Origin: Narthecium ossifragum
Lineage: Eukaryota > Streptophyta > Magnoliopsida > Dioscoreales > Nartheciaceae
Length of the DNA: 64,000 bases
Direction of reading: 5' to 3'
Assembly (NCBI GenBank): GCA_963920575.1
Contig: OY986973.1
Coordinates: 19,020,062-19,084,061 of the forward strand
Every line of letters begins with the position of its first letter. Position 1 is the stretch's first letter. The notes below the pieces were generated by a model that worked only from the letters and a program-made list of their open reading frames with translations, was not told where the DNA came from and ran no database searches. Positions 1 to 9,790 of this stretch are shown here, piece by piece. Position numbers and translations under genes: made by a program.

Positions 1-770
1 TTTATATATATATGTACGGGTGCATGCATAGACAACCCTAATTGGTCAAGGATTGTTGAATTGTTTGAAAACAACAAAAATAGTGTTTGGCGCACCATGA
101 ATGCTCTTGGTTGTAGCTAGCTAGCTGTAGGTGGCGTACCCTATTGCGTACACCAATTCTTGTTTGTGAGTGTGCGAAAATTTATGCTACTAGCAAACAT
201 ACAAGTGAAGAAAGCTGTCTGCGTGTGGATAGAGGTGTTATCCATAAAAAAAAACCGGTTTTCTAGAAACATGATCCTGATCGTCGATGATCAAGATATT
301 TGTTTGCCACCATTTAGAGAGAATAGATCTTGATCGTCGAATGATAATAGATATTCAGGATTATAATTCTCTCGCGAACCAGTTAGAAACATCCTTGTAC
401 AGGAACTGGGGACATTTGACATGTGTACTGGGGCTTAGTTGGAACTAAGCAGCAGGAAGGAGGGTTGGTCAAAGGTTAGCTCCACCACCATCACTCCTCC
501 ACTCTACTCTGTTATATATTTCCAAATTTCTAATGTGGCCAGTATCATGATCTAAATCTCCAGCAGTTGGTCGTCAGTCGGTCTTCACTCTTCTCCCCAC
601 GTGAACCCCACCTTCCTGTCCCCCTCTGGCCCCACCCAATATCCCCAGTATCCTACCACCATCCTCTCTCTCTCTCTCTTTCTCCTCCCTCACACACTAC
701 TGCAAGTACGAAAGAATACAATATTGGAATACTGTAATGAGCTCTCTTGACCCCTCTCTTTCTCTCTTTA
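1..770. other. Leading stretch, no gene recognised
   Basis: I see no convincing exon or RNA gene. The stretch contains short CT microsatellites near 664-690 and 750-768, and a mixed-composition segment (410-660) with several CCACC/CTCC runs that could be a plant promoter or 5' UTR. There is no downstream coding exon in this window to support that. Confidence 0.4.
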
Positions 771-1034
771 TAAGGTCATGTTTGATATGAAAATATCAAA
801 TGAGAATAACCATCAATGTAAGAAATATTTTAAAAATATTTTCAAATTCACTACTTATTTCATACTTTATTCTCCAAACACCTTTTCTTATTTCAAGTAA
901 TCATTACAAAGTTATTCCCACTCTTCACTCTACTTTTTCCTTATTCCAAGTAATCATTACAAAGTTATTCCCGAAATCGAGGATAAACTCCCTTAACCTG
1001 AAATAAAGTTATTCTCGTACCAAACGAGGCCTTA
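771..1034. mobile_element. Short MITE with imperfect terminal inverted repeats
   Basis: The left end begins TAAGGTCATGTTTGATA and the right end, read in reverse, begins TAAGGCCTCGTTTGGTA; both are followed by a GAATAAC motif. Length is about 264 bp and there is no coding capacity, as in Tourist-like MITEs. Inside, a 24-bp block beginning AGTAATCATTACAAAG occurs twice as a direct repeat (about 895 and 949). The target-site duplication is ambiguous because the ends themselves read TAA/TTA. Confidence 0.6.
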
Positions 1035-1179
1035 GAGAAATAGAAAAGGAGAGGGAGAGTGTGTGTGTTTGTTGTTCTTGCGTGCTGGCAGCAGCAGTTG
1101 CAGGGAAGGCACTATCGAATCTTTACATGTTGCGTCCAACCGCCTATCAGATCTTTAAATCGCGAACGTAAATTTTGAT

Positions 1180-1450
1180 GAAAAAGTTTAATAGGTTTTA
1201 AACCATTGGTCTGCCTTGATATGGGAGTTGATAACAATTCGGTTAAAAACCAAAACCAGAGTAGTTTATGGTTAGAAAGTTACCGAACGTAAACAAAAAC
1301 AGAAGTTCATTCTTTTCAAATAAAATTCGATCAATATATCCAATAGTTTGAGAAAATAAAAAGTAACAGCCCTCTTATGACATCATCATCAATTTAAGAA
1401 TTTACATCTAATACCAACACATCATGATTGTATTCGTGATTTCCTGGTCG
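1180..1450 (-). repeat. Inverted fragment of the 0.87-kb tandem repeat
   Basis: On the minus strand this matches the part of the repeat seen at about 15950-16230: the segment with the TGGTATTAGA motif, the stretch before 'gttggatatat', and the block ending near the 'caggccaatggtttaaaa' motif. Orientation is opposite to all other copies in the window, so the array starts with a head-to-head arrangement here. Bases 1035-1179 and 1451-1744 show nothing that I recognise. Confidence 0.7.
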
Positions 1451-1744
1451 TCAGGTGCCACCGTTGACCTCATTCTCATGATCACTTGATCGGCATGGAT
1501 ACACATGGGGATTTAGGAGATGGATGAGGAAGGCGGATTGGGTGGGTACATGAGGAGAATCGGTGGACAATTGGAGAAAGGAGATGGACTTGTGTGAAAG
1601 AGGGAGGAGAGAGACGAGAGGAGCAGAGAGACGATCTGGAGAGATTTAGGTTGTTCTTTTTTTATCAGTTTTTATTCAACCAAAAAATTATCCGGGTTTT
1701 GCGTCAAAACCATGTTTCATCTCATTACATATCCCAAGGTGAAC

Positions 1745-1913
1745 CAAGGGCTATAAAGGTGTTAAATTTAATTCTAAAAATTTAAGGTTTAATGTGTAGT
1801 CTTCCTCATAGAGATTTAATAAAACATTTAATAATTTTGTAACCCTTACATCGCATCGAGATTGGATATTAAGATAGGATGTGTTATAAGAAAAAAGGTT
1901 TATGGTTCTCTTA
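1745..1913 (+). repeat. 0.87-kb tandem repeat, first part of copy 1
   Basis: Forward-orientation repeat containing the 'taatgtgtagtc' motif, 'gtaaccctta' and 'gatattaagatag' blocks that recur at about 25980, 29120 and 33660. It is cut at TTA (1911-1913) by the Harbinger-type element and resumes at 14176 and again at 15544. Confidence 0.75.
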
Positions 1914-2186
1914 GGTCCTGTTTGGTTCCATCCATCAGGGTACATCGTAGCGATGCATCCTGATGCATCAATCCCCTGTTTGGTTCGTAAGGTGCATCAC
2001 ACGATGCATCCTGATACTCCGATCCATCGTTTGATTCACATGACGCATGCATCATACGATGCATTTTCAGCTGATTTCATGCATCCTATGAAAAGACCAT
2101 TTTGATCGTTTCATACGATGCACCCTCGCGTGAGCTTTCACCGGCGAACCCGACACTGACCCAAAGACAAATCAAACATAATATAA

Positions 2187-2543
2187 TAAAATTTTAATAT
2201 ATACATTCATAACATTATATCAATAATATATATATCATTGAGATTAAAATAATATAATATTTTAATATATATTAAAAATTAACTTTATTGCATCATTATG
2301 TGAACTTTATATGAATAATATATATATTATTGAGATTAAAATAATACAATATTTTAATATGTATATTAAAATTTAACTTTATTGCATCATTATGTGAACA
2401 TTATATGAATTATATATATATATATATATATCTCAATAATATATATATTAATCATATAAAGTTCACATAATGAAGCAATAAAGTTAAATTTTAATAAATT
2501 TTAATAAATATAATATTAAAATATAATATACAAAGTAACGGAA
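2187..2543. repeat. AT-rich tandem repeat at the viral integration site
   Basis: A block beginning AACTTTATTGCATCATTATG occurs at 2281 and again at 2375, giving a 94-bp unit. The surrounding sequence is almost pure TA/AATAT. A similar AT-rich stretch lies on the other side of the viral insert (13915-14060). Endogenous Caulimoviridae in plants are often reported in TA-rich sequence, which fits. Confidence 0.75.
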
Positions 2544-2809
2544 GGGGTATTTTTCAGAAGATCTTATCTCAAAGAGACTGGCGCTCGATGCTGCCGATCC
2601 TTTTGAAGGGATCGGAAGGTAGAACTGAACTATGAAAGTTCCAGCCTTGGGATAAGCGTTCCAAAAATTACCCAAACAAAGTAATAAGAAGAAGAAGATA
2701 CTTACAAAGGCTTAGCTATATTCCACTGGTTCTTGATTACAAGGGGAAGAGAGGTTACAAGAGGAGAGTGGGTGAAAACCAGCGTACTGAACTCAGACGA
2801 GTTCCTCCT

Positions 2810-2819
2810 CTTATATAGA
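2810..2819 (-). promoter_or_regulatory. Viral TATA box, left arm
   Basis: On the minus strand CTATATAAGAGG lies about 200 bases after the ORF4 stop, in the intergenic region where pararetroviral pregenomic promoters sit. It would drive transcription leftwards out of the locus. Confidence 0.6.
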
Positions 2820-3022
2820 GGTACAAGCCTTCAAGGCTAAGTAAAGCTACATTATTGAGAGAATATTTCTCTTTCAATCCTGTCGGCTCAGTGGAGCAAT
2901 AATGCTCAAAAGGTAGGGCCCGCCACTTCGTGTGCTGAGTTGGTTTGCAGTCGGGTGAGTGGCGCATTATCTGATCTTATCAGGAGCGAATCTTCAAAAG
3001 GCTAGGTGACAAAAGCATATCA

Positions 3023-4402
3023 CTAGTGGGTGGAGGAGCTAGTGGATGCTCCACCACTGGTGGTAGGTCCACCCTTCTTTTTCCCTGGCAAATCTTGGGA
3101 AATAATCTGGGTCCAGATTGCCTCGTGATCACCATAAGGGTCTTGAGCATCTTGCATGAGATCATCTGCTCTGTCAGGACTAGCAAAATGGCTAGTAAAT
3201 TGGTTTTTTAAATGTTCATAACATTTCTGCATGATTTCATTTTCAGATGCATGAGGAAATTGTCGTTCAAACATTTTTTGTAGCCGAATCATAGAATGTT
3301 CTCTTGGTGGTTCAAGCATTCTTTTTTCTTTTAATAGGCTTTCATTAGCCTTAATAATTTCTTGGATTTCAAAGACCTTAGTCTTAACATCCAAGCCTTT
3401 CCACCATTTAATTTGGTATTGTCTTATGAGACAAGGGCAACATAGTTCATCAATATCCACGGAAGAAAACCATTTCCATATCCAGGGAATCTCTGCCTCA
3501 GCAAAGAAATAAAGAGGAAACATTCCCTCAACTACTTCGTTCTCCGGAATAGAAGAAAGAACCGGGTGTGTAGAAACCCATTGATCATAAAGTGCAAGAA
3601 TTGGTGTAGGTAAAATTTCCAGTTCAGCGCCATATTTACGCCACCAATCATAAATCCATGTTGGAAATTCCTTATGAAGGACCTCAGGGCAAAGCTTGAG
3701 AAACCAAGTATGCTTCAAATTCTCATTTTCGCATAAAAATGCGGTATAGAAGGCCTGCTTATAATCCCAGTAATTAAAAGTATAACTTTCTTTGTCAATT
3801 TTAAAAGGGATGGGCTTCAGAGTACTAAACCCCCACTCTTTTGGTGTCAAGATATTCTTGATAGTGCACTTACTATAAGTAGGTGGTCTCCTGTCATCGG
3901 AGTTTTTGAAGAAGTGCTCAAAATAAACTTCTCTCTGTGATAACAGAGCTTCCATCCATTTTCTCGGCTGATAAACAGATGCCGGATAGTAAGCATTGTC
4001 CAAATATTTTTGGCGTAATTTCTCTGGATTATCAGAGTAACACATATCTTCTGGCTCAATATGAATCATGATTTCATAAGCCGATTTGGTAATCATTCCG
4101 AGATCAATTTCTTTAGTAGTGGCTTCCGCAAAGGACTTTGCCTCATCACTATTAGTGATATTTTCTTTAGAAATATTTTCTTGAGGTTTAGAAGTAGTAC
4201 TTTTACCTTGCTGTTTGCGAATGGTACGCCAGCTATTACCATACTCGGATTCAGTAGTATTGGAGGTATGACCTCTTTCGAATTCGGAGGTATAACCTCT
4301 ACCAGAAACACCATAACCGCGGCCGGAAATTCCAGCATAGCGAATACGACCACGACCGCCACGACTCCACCGCCCCCAAAGAGGGGGCTCAGGCCGGCTC
4401 AT
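3023..4402 (-). CDS. Viral ORF4, unknown function, RG-rich N terminus (left arm)
   Basis: Predicted protein of 459 residues if translation starts at the ATG at 4402, which overlaps the stop of the RNase H frame. The frame is open upstream to about 4483, but that part lies inside the RNase H coding sequence, so the 4402 start is preferred. The first 50 residues are rich in RG/GRG motifs with aromatic residues, an RNA-binding-like low-complexity tail. The middle has many Trp and Tyr residues, and the C terminus is Gly/Ser/Thr-rich. I do not recognise the family. By position it could correspond to the distal ORF of other Caulimoviridae (translation transactivator or the unknown ORF of endogenous genera), but no motif proves this. 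The copy in the right arm encodes the same protein. Confidence 0.75.
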   Translation of the reverse strand: MSRPEPPLWGRWSRGGRGRIRYAGISGRGYGVSGRGYTSEFERGHTSNTTESEYGNSWRTIRKQQGKSTTSKPQENISKENITNSDEAKSFAEATTKEIDLGMITKSAYEIMIHIEPEDMCYSDNPEKLRQKYLDNAYYPASVYQPRKWMEALLSQREVYFEHFFKNSDDRRPPTYSKCTIKNILTPKEWGFSTLKPIPFKIDKESYTFNYWDYKQAFYTAFLCENENLKHTWFLKLCPEVLHKEFPTWIYDWWRKYGAELEILPTPILALYDQWVSTHPVLSSIPENEVVEGMFPLYFFAEAEIPWIWKWFSSVDIDELCCPCLIRQYQIKWWKGLDVKTKVFEIQEIIKANESLLKEKRMLEPPREHSMIRLQKMFERQFPHASENEIMQKCYEHLKNQFTSHFASPDRADDLMQDAQDPYGDHEAIWTQIISQDLPGKKKGGPTTSGGASTSSSTH

Positions 4403-7400
4403 AAGCACCCTGAAGAAATTCACGGGTAAGAAAATCAGGTAAAACATTAGTTTTACCAGGAATAAATTCAATAGTGAAATCAAAGACAGCTAATTCAGCT
4501 TGCCATCGAGCAAAGATTTGTTTGGAAGTAAGATTTTTAACATCTTTTTCAATAACAGTTTTAGCAGAACTACAATCTATACGAAGAATAAAATACTGAT
4601 TAAGAATATCGTCTTGAAATTTATAAAGACATTTAATGATAGAAAGCATTTCTTTTTTAATTGTAGAATAATTAAACTGAGTGGGATTCCACTTTCCGGA
4701 TGTGTATCTAACTAATTCTTCTTTAGTAGAAGAAGGGCATATTTGTTTAAGAATACCACCATAGCCAATATTACTGGCGTCAGTTTCAACAATTTTTTTA
4801 CACTCTGGTTTAAGCAGATGTGTACAAGGAAGATTAACGACTTTAGTCTTGATTAATTTAATAGCATTAGTATGATCCTCTGTCCAAGGAGGAGGATTCT
4901 TTTTAAGACGATTATAAAGAATAGCTGTATCTTTAGCCCAGTCTTTATAGTAGTCAGAAACATAATTTAAAGCTCCAAGAAATCATTGTAGTTGATTTGT
5001 ATCTGTAATAATATCAGGGAATTTGGAAGCAAATTCTATACTTCTATCAATAGGAATAATTGTTCCTTTACCGATATTATGTCCTAAAAATCGAATTTCT
5101 GTTTGAAAGAGCTTCATTTTTGGAGCCGATATGACTAATCCATTATGAATGGCTAAATGTCTAAATATTTCTAAATGCTTCACATGCTGATCAATGGTAT
5201 CCGAAAAGATGAGTATATCATCTATATATGACAAAATAAAGTTAGTGTAAGGAATAAAAATATCATTCATAATATTCTGAAATTCAGAAGGAGCATTTTT
5301 CAAACCAAATGGCATTACATTCCATTCGTAATGTCCAAAAGGAACGGTAAAGGCTGTTTTATAACGATCTTTTTCGTTAACTTGAATTTGCCAATATCCT
5401 GATTTTAAATCAAACTTAGAAAAAACTTTTGCTTTATAAATTCTATTAAGTAAATCCCTTTTATTAGGGATAGGGTAACGAATCCATTTAAGCACCTTAT
5501 TAAGAGGTTTGTAATTGATAACTAGACGAGGAACACCTCGTTCTTTCTCAGCATTATTGTTCACATAAAATGCTGTACAACTCCATGGAGAGTAAGATTT
5601 TCTAATTAATTTCTTCTCTATTAGAGAAGCAATCTCTTTCTTACATAGATCAAGATATTCTTGATTCATTTGGCAAGGTCTTGCCCGAGTCGGAATATTC
5701 CGTTCATCAAAAGAGTCTTCATAAGGTAATTCCACAATATGTTTTTTCCTGTCCCAAAAAGCATTAGGAACAGAGCCGCAAACTGATTGTTGAAATTGTT
5801 TATCAATCTGTTCTATTAGATCTTTAATAGCGGGCTTCTGTAATTGTTGTTCTAAATGAATATAAGAAATTTCTTCTTTCAAAAAATTTATTTGATTTTC
5901 TTTGAGCAGAATATCTTTAATTTCATTAAGGATTCTAGTTTGTGGTTCTGTGATGAATTGCATAGTAATTGGAGAGTTCTTATATCTGGCGCTTATTCCA
6001 GATGCATCTACCCTTTCAAGAGGCATAATTTGATGTAAAAAGGGTGTTCCAAGAATTAAGTGTTGAGATAAATCGTTAATTAACACAAATGAGGTTGGAA
6101 TACAAGTATCTTGTATACAAACATAAGCTTTAGGAAGCTTAAAATTGACTTCTAATTTATTACCACTAGCGCCGCTAAGAGCTTGAGTAGTTTTTTCAAA
6201 GAATTTAGAAGGAATAATTCCTTCACGAATACAATTTAAATCAGCACCACTATCTATTAAAGCAATTAACTTTGGGATAGTCTCATATTCTGAGAGGACA
6301 AGAGTAATTTCAACATACCATTTTTGAGTAGTAACTTGTTGTACAAGTTGTACCAGAAATTCTTCTTCGGGACTCTTAGAACATTGACCAGTCTCAAGTA
6401 CCGCTTGGTTGCTGGTATTTGGTGGAATTTCTAAATCTTTCGTTTCAATGTACGAAAGTATATAGTCATTTTGTTCTTTAAGCATTTTAATTTCGCTTTT
6501 AAGGTTATTAACCTCTTTGTTAAGTTCTGCAAGAGACAGAGTCTTAACAGTCTTTTCTTGTCGTCGTCTTAAAACTTCAGACAGTCTATATGTATTGTCA
6601 ATTCGAGGGGCTTCAATCTTTTGATTATGTTTTAAACACATATCAATTAACTGAGCTTTAAGATCAGGAGCTATGTCTCCTTCAATCAAAAGCTTAGCAA
6701 TAAAATCTTTATTGAAGGATATCATATTAATAGAAAGGTTATTCATTTCAACAATCTGTCTCCAATAATCAGTTTTATCCTTCTTAGAACATTTAGTACA
6801 TTTATGTTCATCTTCTGAAGATATTTCTTCAGTAAAGTCAGTGGCAGATTCAGCATATTCTATTGAATTATCAGTGTCGGAATCAGTAGTAATCATAACC
6901 TTATATAAAGATTTCTTTAATCCCTCGTCTTCTATTTCATTAATTTTTTTCTTAGTATAACATCGATTAGCGTAGTGGCCAATTTTACCACATTTAAAGC
7001 ATTTTGCTTTACTTTTATCTATTTTAGGTCGTTTTTGAGTATTACCCTTTTGTGGTATAGATTTCTTAAATTTCTTTTTAAAAAAGGGTTTTCTCCTTTT
7101 TTCTATTCGTTCAGGAGGTGGTTTCAGCTTTCGAGGTTCATCAAAGGCAAACTGCTCGCAGAATTCTCCAAGCTGTCTCTTTTCAGTAAGTTTATGCGTT
7201 TTTAATTGATGTTTTAATTTAATATCATTACATAAACTTAATCCTTCATGAATGCAAGCATTTATTAATGCTCCATAAGTGCAAGACTCGAAGGGGATTA
7301 TACCACCATTCTGTTCCCGCATATAATTTCTCACACGTTTAGCAAATAGATTAGGTAATCCATCAATGAATTTTGACTTCCAATGACTACTATGAGCGTC

Positions 7401-8012
7401 ATTTAATTGCATAACGCGGGTAATAAAAACATCTTTATACCAGCGAAAATGGGTAAGAGTAGGGCAACGAAGATTTTGCAACAAAGTGCGTGTTCGCTCC
7501 CCCTGACCAGTGAGATTACCAGTAAAATGGTCAAGAATAGTTAAAACTAATGTGTAAACCGCATCGGTTTGTTGTTGATTATTTTCAAGCTTAACAGCAC
7601 TAAGGATTTCAGTGCGTTGATCAGGTTGGAGATAATTATCCCACCAACCTTTCAGACTACCAGTAAAACCACAAGTAAGAAAAGAAGCTACTTGTTGATC
7701 AGTATTACCATTATTATGGCAAATAGTAGAATACATCATCATTCTATGTGCCATATTCAGAACTTGATGATCACTCATACCATCAATGTTCCATTCATAA
7801 ATATTACGTCCTGAGTAATCTTGCTGTAGAAATGTATCGTTTTCTTCAAATAAAAGATCTATAGGAGAAGGTCGTTTATAATAAAATTTTTCAATATTAC
7901 GAGGTCGATGTTCAATTTTATTGACAGTTTGAAATTGTTGTTCAGTTTCTAAGGTTATATCCTCAGTATCAGAACTTTCAGATTGTTTGAGGTTTATGGA
8001 GTCATTAAGCAC
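4389..8012 (-). pseudogene. Viral ORF3: capsid, zinc knuckle, protease, RT, RNase H; stop in Pol
   Basis: The frame runs 1009 codons to a TGA at 4980-4982, then continues in the same frame through RNase H to 4389. Order: acidic N terminus, capsid-like region (about residues 70-300), Lys-rich stretch, CCHC zinc knuckle CFKCGKIGHYANRC (about 337-350), a second CxxC pair, a coiled-coil stretch, an aspartic protease with an intact DSG motif (about residue 586), and reverse transcriptase with YIDD (about residue 927). The TGA replaces a CGA Arg codon of the right arm and removes the end of the RT connection and RNase H. The codon directly after the ORF2 stop is GTG; the first in-frame ATG is codon 79, inside or just before the capsid region, so the true start is unclear. 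Confidence 0.9.
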
Positions 8013-8756
8013 TTAAACTTTAGCTTGAGCAAATTGTTTACTCAGAGAATCTATAAGTTCTTCGGATAACTCCTTTCCTAATTTAAAATTTGAGATTGAA
8101 GCATTTGGTTTAATAGCAGGTTTTGTATGAAGCCTAACTGTTTTATCTTTTATCAAATTGGCATTAGGAATAATTTCTCCAAGCTTAGTGATAAGTTTAT
8201 CAATAGTTTTTTCTAGACGAGTTAATTGTTGCCCTATTACTTGAGAAAAAACATTAGAGTAATTATTTTGTTTAAAAATTTTATTCAACTCTTTGATTGT
8301 TTCATTTGTTGATTCAACAGGTTTTATAAACGCAGTTGCCTCAAGATTAGAAGTGGAAATCCCTTCAAGTTTTAGGGGTTCAGTAGGAGGATATAAAGAT
8401 CTCTTTTGAACACCTTCAACTGTTTTCCAACTTTTAAAGTGTTCTTCAATAACGTTTATTCTGGCTGTAGGATCTAATTCCTCATCAATCTGTCCAGAAT
8501 TATGCTCGTCAGTAATTTGATCAATGATAGCATTTATTTCATCCTCTTTCTCATTAGTATAATGATTATAAAACCATCCAGCAAAAAACTGAAGCTGATT
8601 ATTAGCTTCTAATTCTCTAAAGTATAATTCTTTATAAGAATTTCTTTGTTCCTCATTGAAAGTTGCGAAAAACCAATCGCGAAACTGTTTATTATATAAC
8701 TTTTGAAATTCCTCATTGAGATATCTCCTGAGGGGACTATTAGGTCGTAAATCCAT
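8013..8756 (-). CDS. Viral ORF2, small protein with C-terminal coiled coil
   Basis: 247 residues starting at the ATG directly after the ORF1 stop (TAA ATG), in the same frame. The sequence is hydrophilic with many Glu, Asn and Lys. Residues about 180-205 show leucine/isoleucine heptads (around LTRLEKTIDKLITKLGEI), consistent with a short coiled coil. Position between movement protein and capsid recalls the virion-associated or small ORFs of caulimoviruses, but sequence identity to those cannot be claimed. It ends with a TAA followed in frame by ORF3. Confidence 0.7.
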   Translation of the reverse strand: MDLRPNSPLRRYLNEEFQKLYNKQFRDWFFATFNEEQRNSYKELYFRELEANNQLQFFAGWFYNHYTNEKEDEINAIIDQITDEHNSGQIDEELDPTARINVIEEHFKSWKTVEGVQKRSLYPPTEPLKLEGISTSNLEATAFIKPVESTNETIKELNKIFKQNNYSNVFSQVIGQQLTRLEKTIDKLITKLGEIIPNANLIKDKTVRLHTKPAIKPNASISNFKLGKELSEELIDSLSKQFAQAKV

Positions 8757-9731
8757 TTACAACTGAAAACTTATTTCGGAATCTGATTTAGATTCCTTCT
8801 CGTAAATCCCATGAGGGATTTGGGTCTCAGATATTCTAATAGCCTGAATAGGGGTACCTTCACGAGAGACCGATTTCCTGGAAGAAGTTGTAACATCAGT
8901 ATATTTTATAGTCCTATTAGGATCAAAAGTTATAGTAACTTCACCATCATCAGTTTGGGATATTTGATCAACTTGTTGATTAATAATAGGTCTATGAGGG
9001 ACAGCATTTGTTAGTAACCAATTCTCAGGAAAATTAACTTCAGTCCATTTTATCTGTCTATTTGTAGCAATATGGGAAGACAGTAGATTAGTTTCTATTA
9101 AAACTGTTTTTCCTGGAAGGGTATATTGTTTTGCTCTAGGGGCTAAGGTACTTAGGACCTTATAATGAATTCTATAAACAATAGCTATGGTCTCGGATTG
9201 AGGTAAGAATTCATATCCGTGAGTCTTAATATTAAGACTTACAGCTTCCAAAATATTAGGATCAGTTAAGGATAAACTCAAATTTGGATAAACATTAAAG
9301 TATACGGGTCCATGACTAAGGCTGGTTTCCATTATTCCCATTAAGGATTGAGGCCAATTAAGACAACGGGCATCTCTTAGACAAGAGAGAAGAGAAGCAT
9401 TTAATCCTTGCAAAGTTAGTGGTTTATAAGCCACCTGAATCAAACCTATATGAACGTAATTATATTTTTCCATATAAGGTTCTAAATCTTCTTCTGCAAG
9501 AAGCTTAAGAGTTTGATCTTCCTGATCTACGGTTACTGTTTTTTCAACAGTTTTAATTGCTATCATGGACTTTAAGTCTAAAAAGCCAATTTTATAGATT
9601 TCCTTATTCGGAACATCAGGGATAGCCCAGTTATTTAGAGCTTCCAATTCTGAAGGAAATTCAGCTAATTGAGCATTTTTTAATTTTTTATCTTTTCGTG
9701 AATTAATTTTCCGAACAGAAGTTGAAGCCAT
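8757..9731 (-). CDS. Viral ORF1: movement protein of the 30K type
   Basis: 324 residues from the ATG at 9731. The central region (about residues 85-200) has the pattern of Caulimoviridae movement proteins: a VHIGLIQVA strand, a following short Leu-rich block, a conserved D-A-R, a Gly-Pro-containing strand ending in NVYPNLSLSLTD, and a later strand with THGYEF. The N terminus is Lys/Arg-rich and the C terminus is Thr/Ser-rich. The protein would widen plasmodesmata for cell-to-cell movement. It is uninterrupted here. It ends at TAA, directly before ORF2 in frame. Confidence 0.85.
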   Translation of the reverse strand: MASTSVRKINSRKDKKLKNAQLAEFPSELEALNNWAIPDVPNKEIYKIGFLDLKSMIAIKTVEKTVTVDQEDQTLKLLAEEDLEPYMEKYNYVHIGLIQVAYKPLTLQGLNASLLSCLRDARCLNWPQSLMGIMETSLSHGPVYFNVYPNLSLSLTDPNILEAVSLNIKTHGYEFLPQSETIAIVYRIHYKVLSTLAPRAKQYTLPGKTVLIETNLLSSHIATNRQIKWTEVNFPENWLLTNAVPHRPIINQQVDQISQTDDGEVTITFDPNRTIKYTDVTTSSRKSVSREGTPIQAIRISETQIPHGIYEKESKSDSEISFQL

Positions 9732-9790
9732 GATTACTCGAGGTGGGTAGACTTAATTAAAGTAAGATGAACCAGAAGAAGTATTGGTGC
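9732..9790 (-). other. Viral 5' leader end and terminus of the full-length copy
   Basis: This 59-base stretch precedes the ORF1 ATG on the minus strand. The same sequence recurs at 13855-13914. In both places the viral sequence ends at the base near TATTGGTGC(A), which suggests a real end of the viral DNA rather than a random breakpoint. I do not find the usual tRNA-Met primer site (TGGTATCAGAG) here or near 2544. Confidence 0.6.

Larger units (their letters stand above)
2544..6445 (-). repeat. Left arm of a 3.9-kb viral inverted repeat
   Basis: This arm is the reverse complement of 9791-13690, with only scattered substitutions and at least one 1-base indel. The outer ends are the same in both arms (GGGGTATTTTTCAG at 2544; its complement ends at 13690). 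The spacer of 3.3 kb (6446-9790) is the remaining 5' half of the minus-strand copy. The ORF4 translation is identical in both arms, while the protease-RT part has six amino-acid differences plus a stop. Confidence 0.95.

Noticed and set aside
2544..2700. tRNA-Met primer binding site of the pararetrovirus
   Set aside because: No TGGTATCAGAG-like sequence is found in the leader or at the shared ends; not annotated.
9784..9790. TTG/GTG starts for the right-arm viral frame and for ORF3
   Set aside because: These are only the first codons after a stop or junction; plants do not normally start at them, so no start was assigned.
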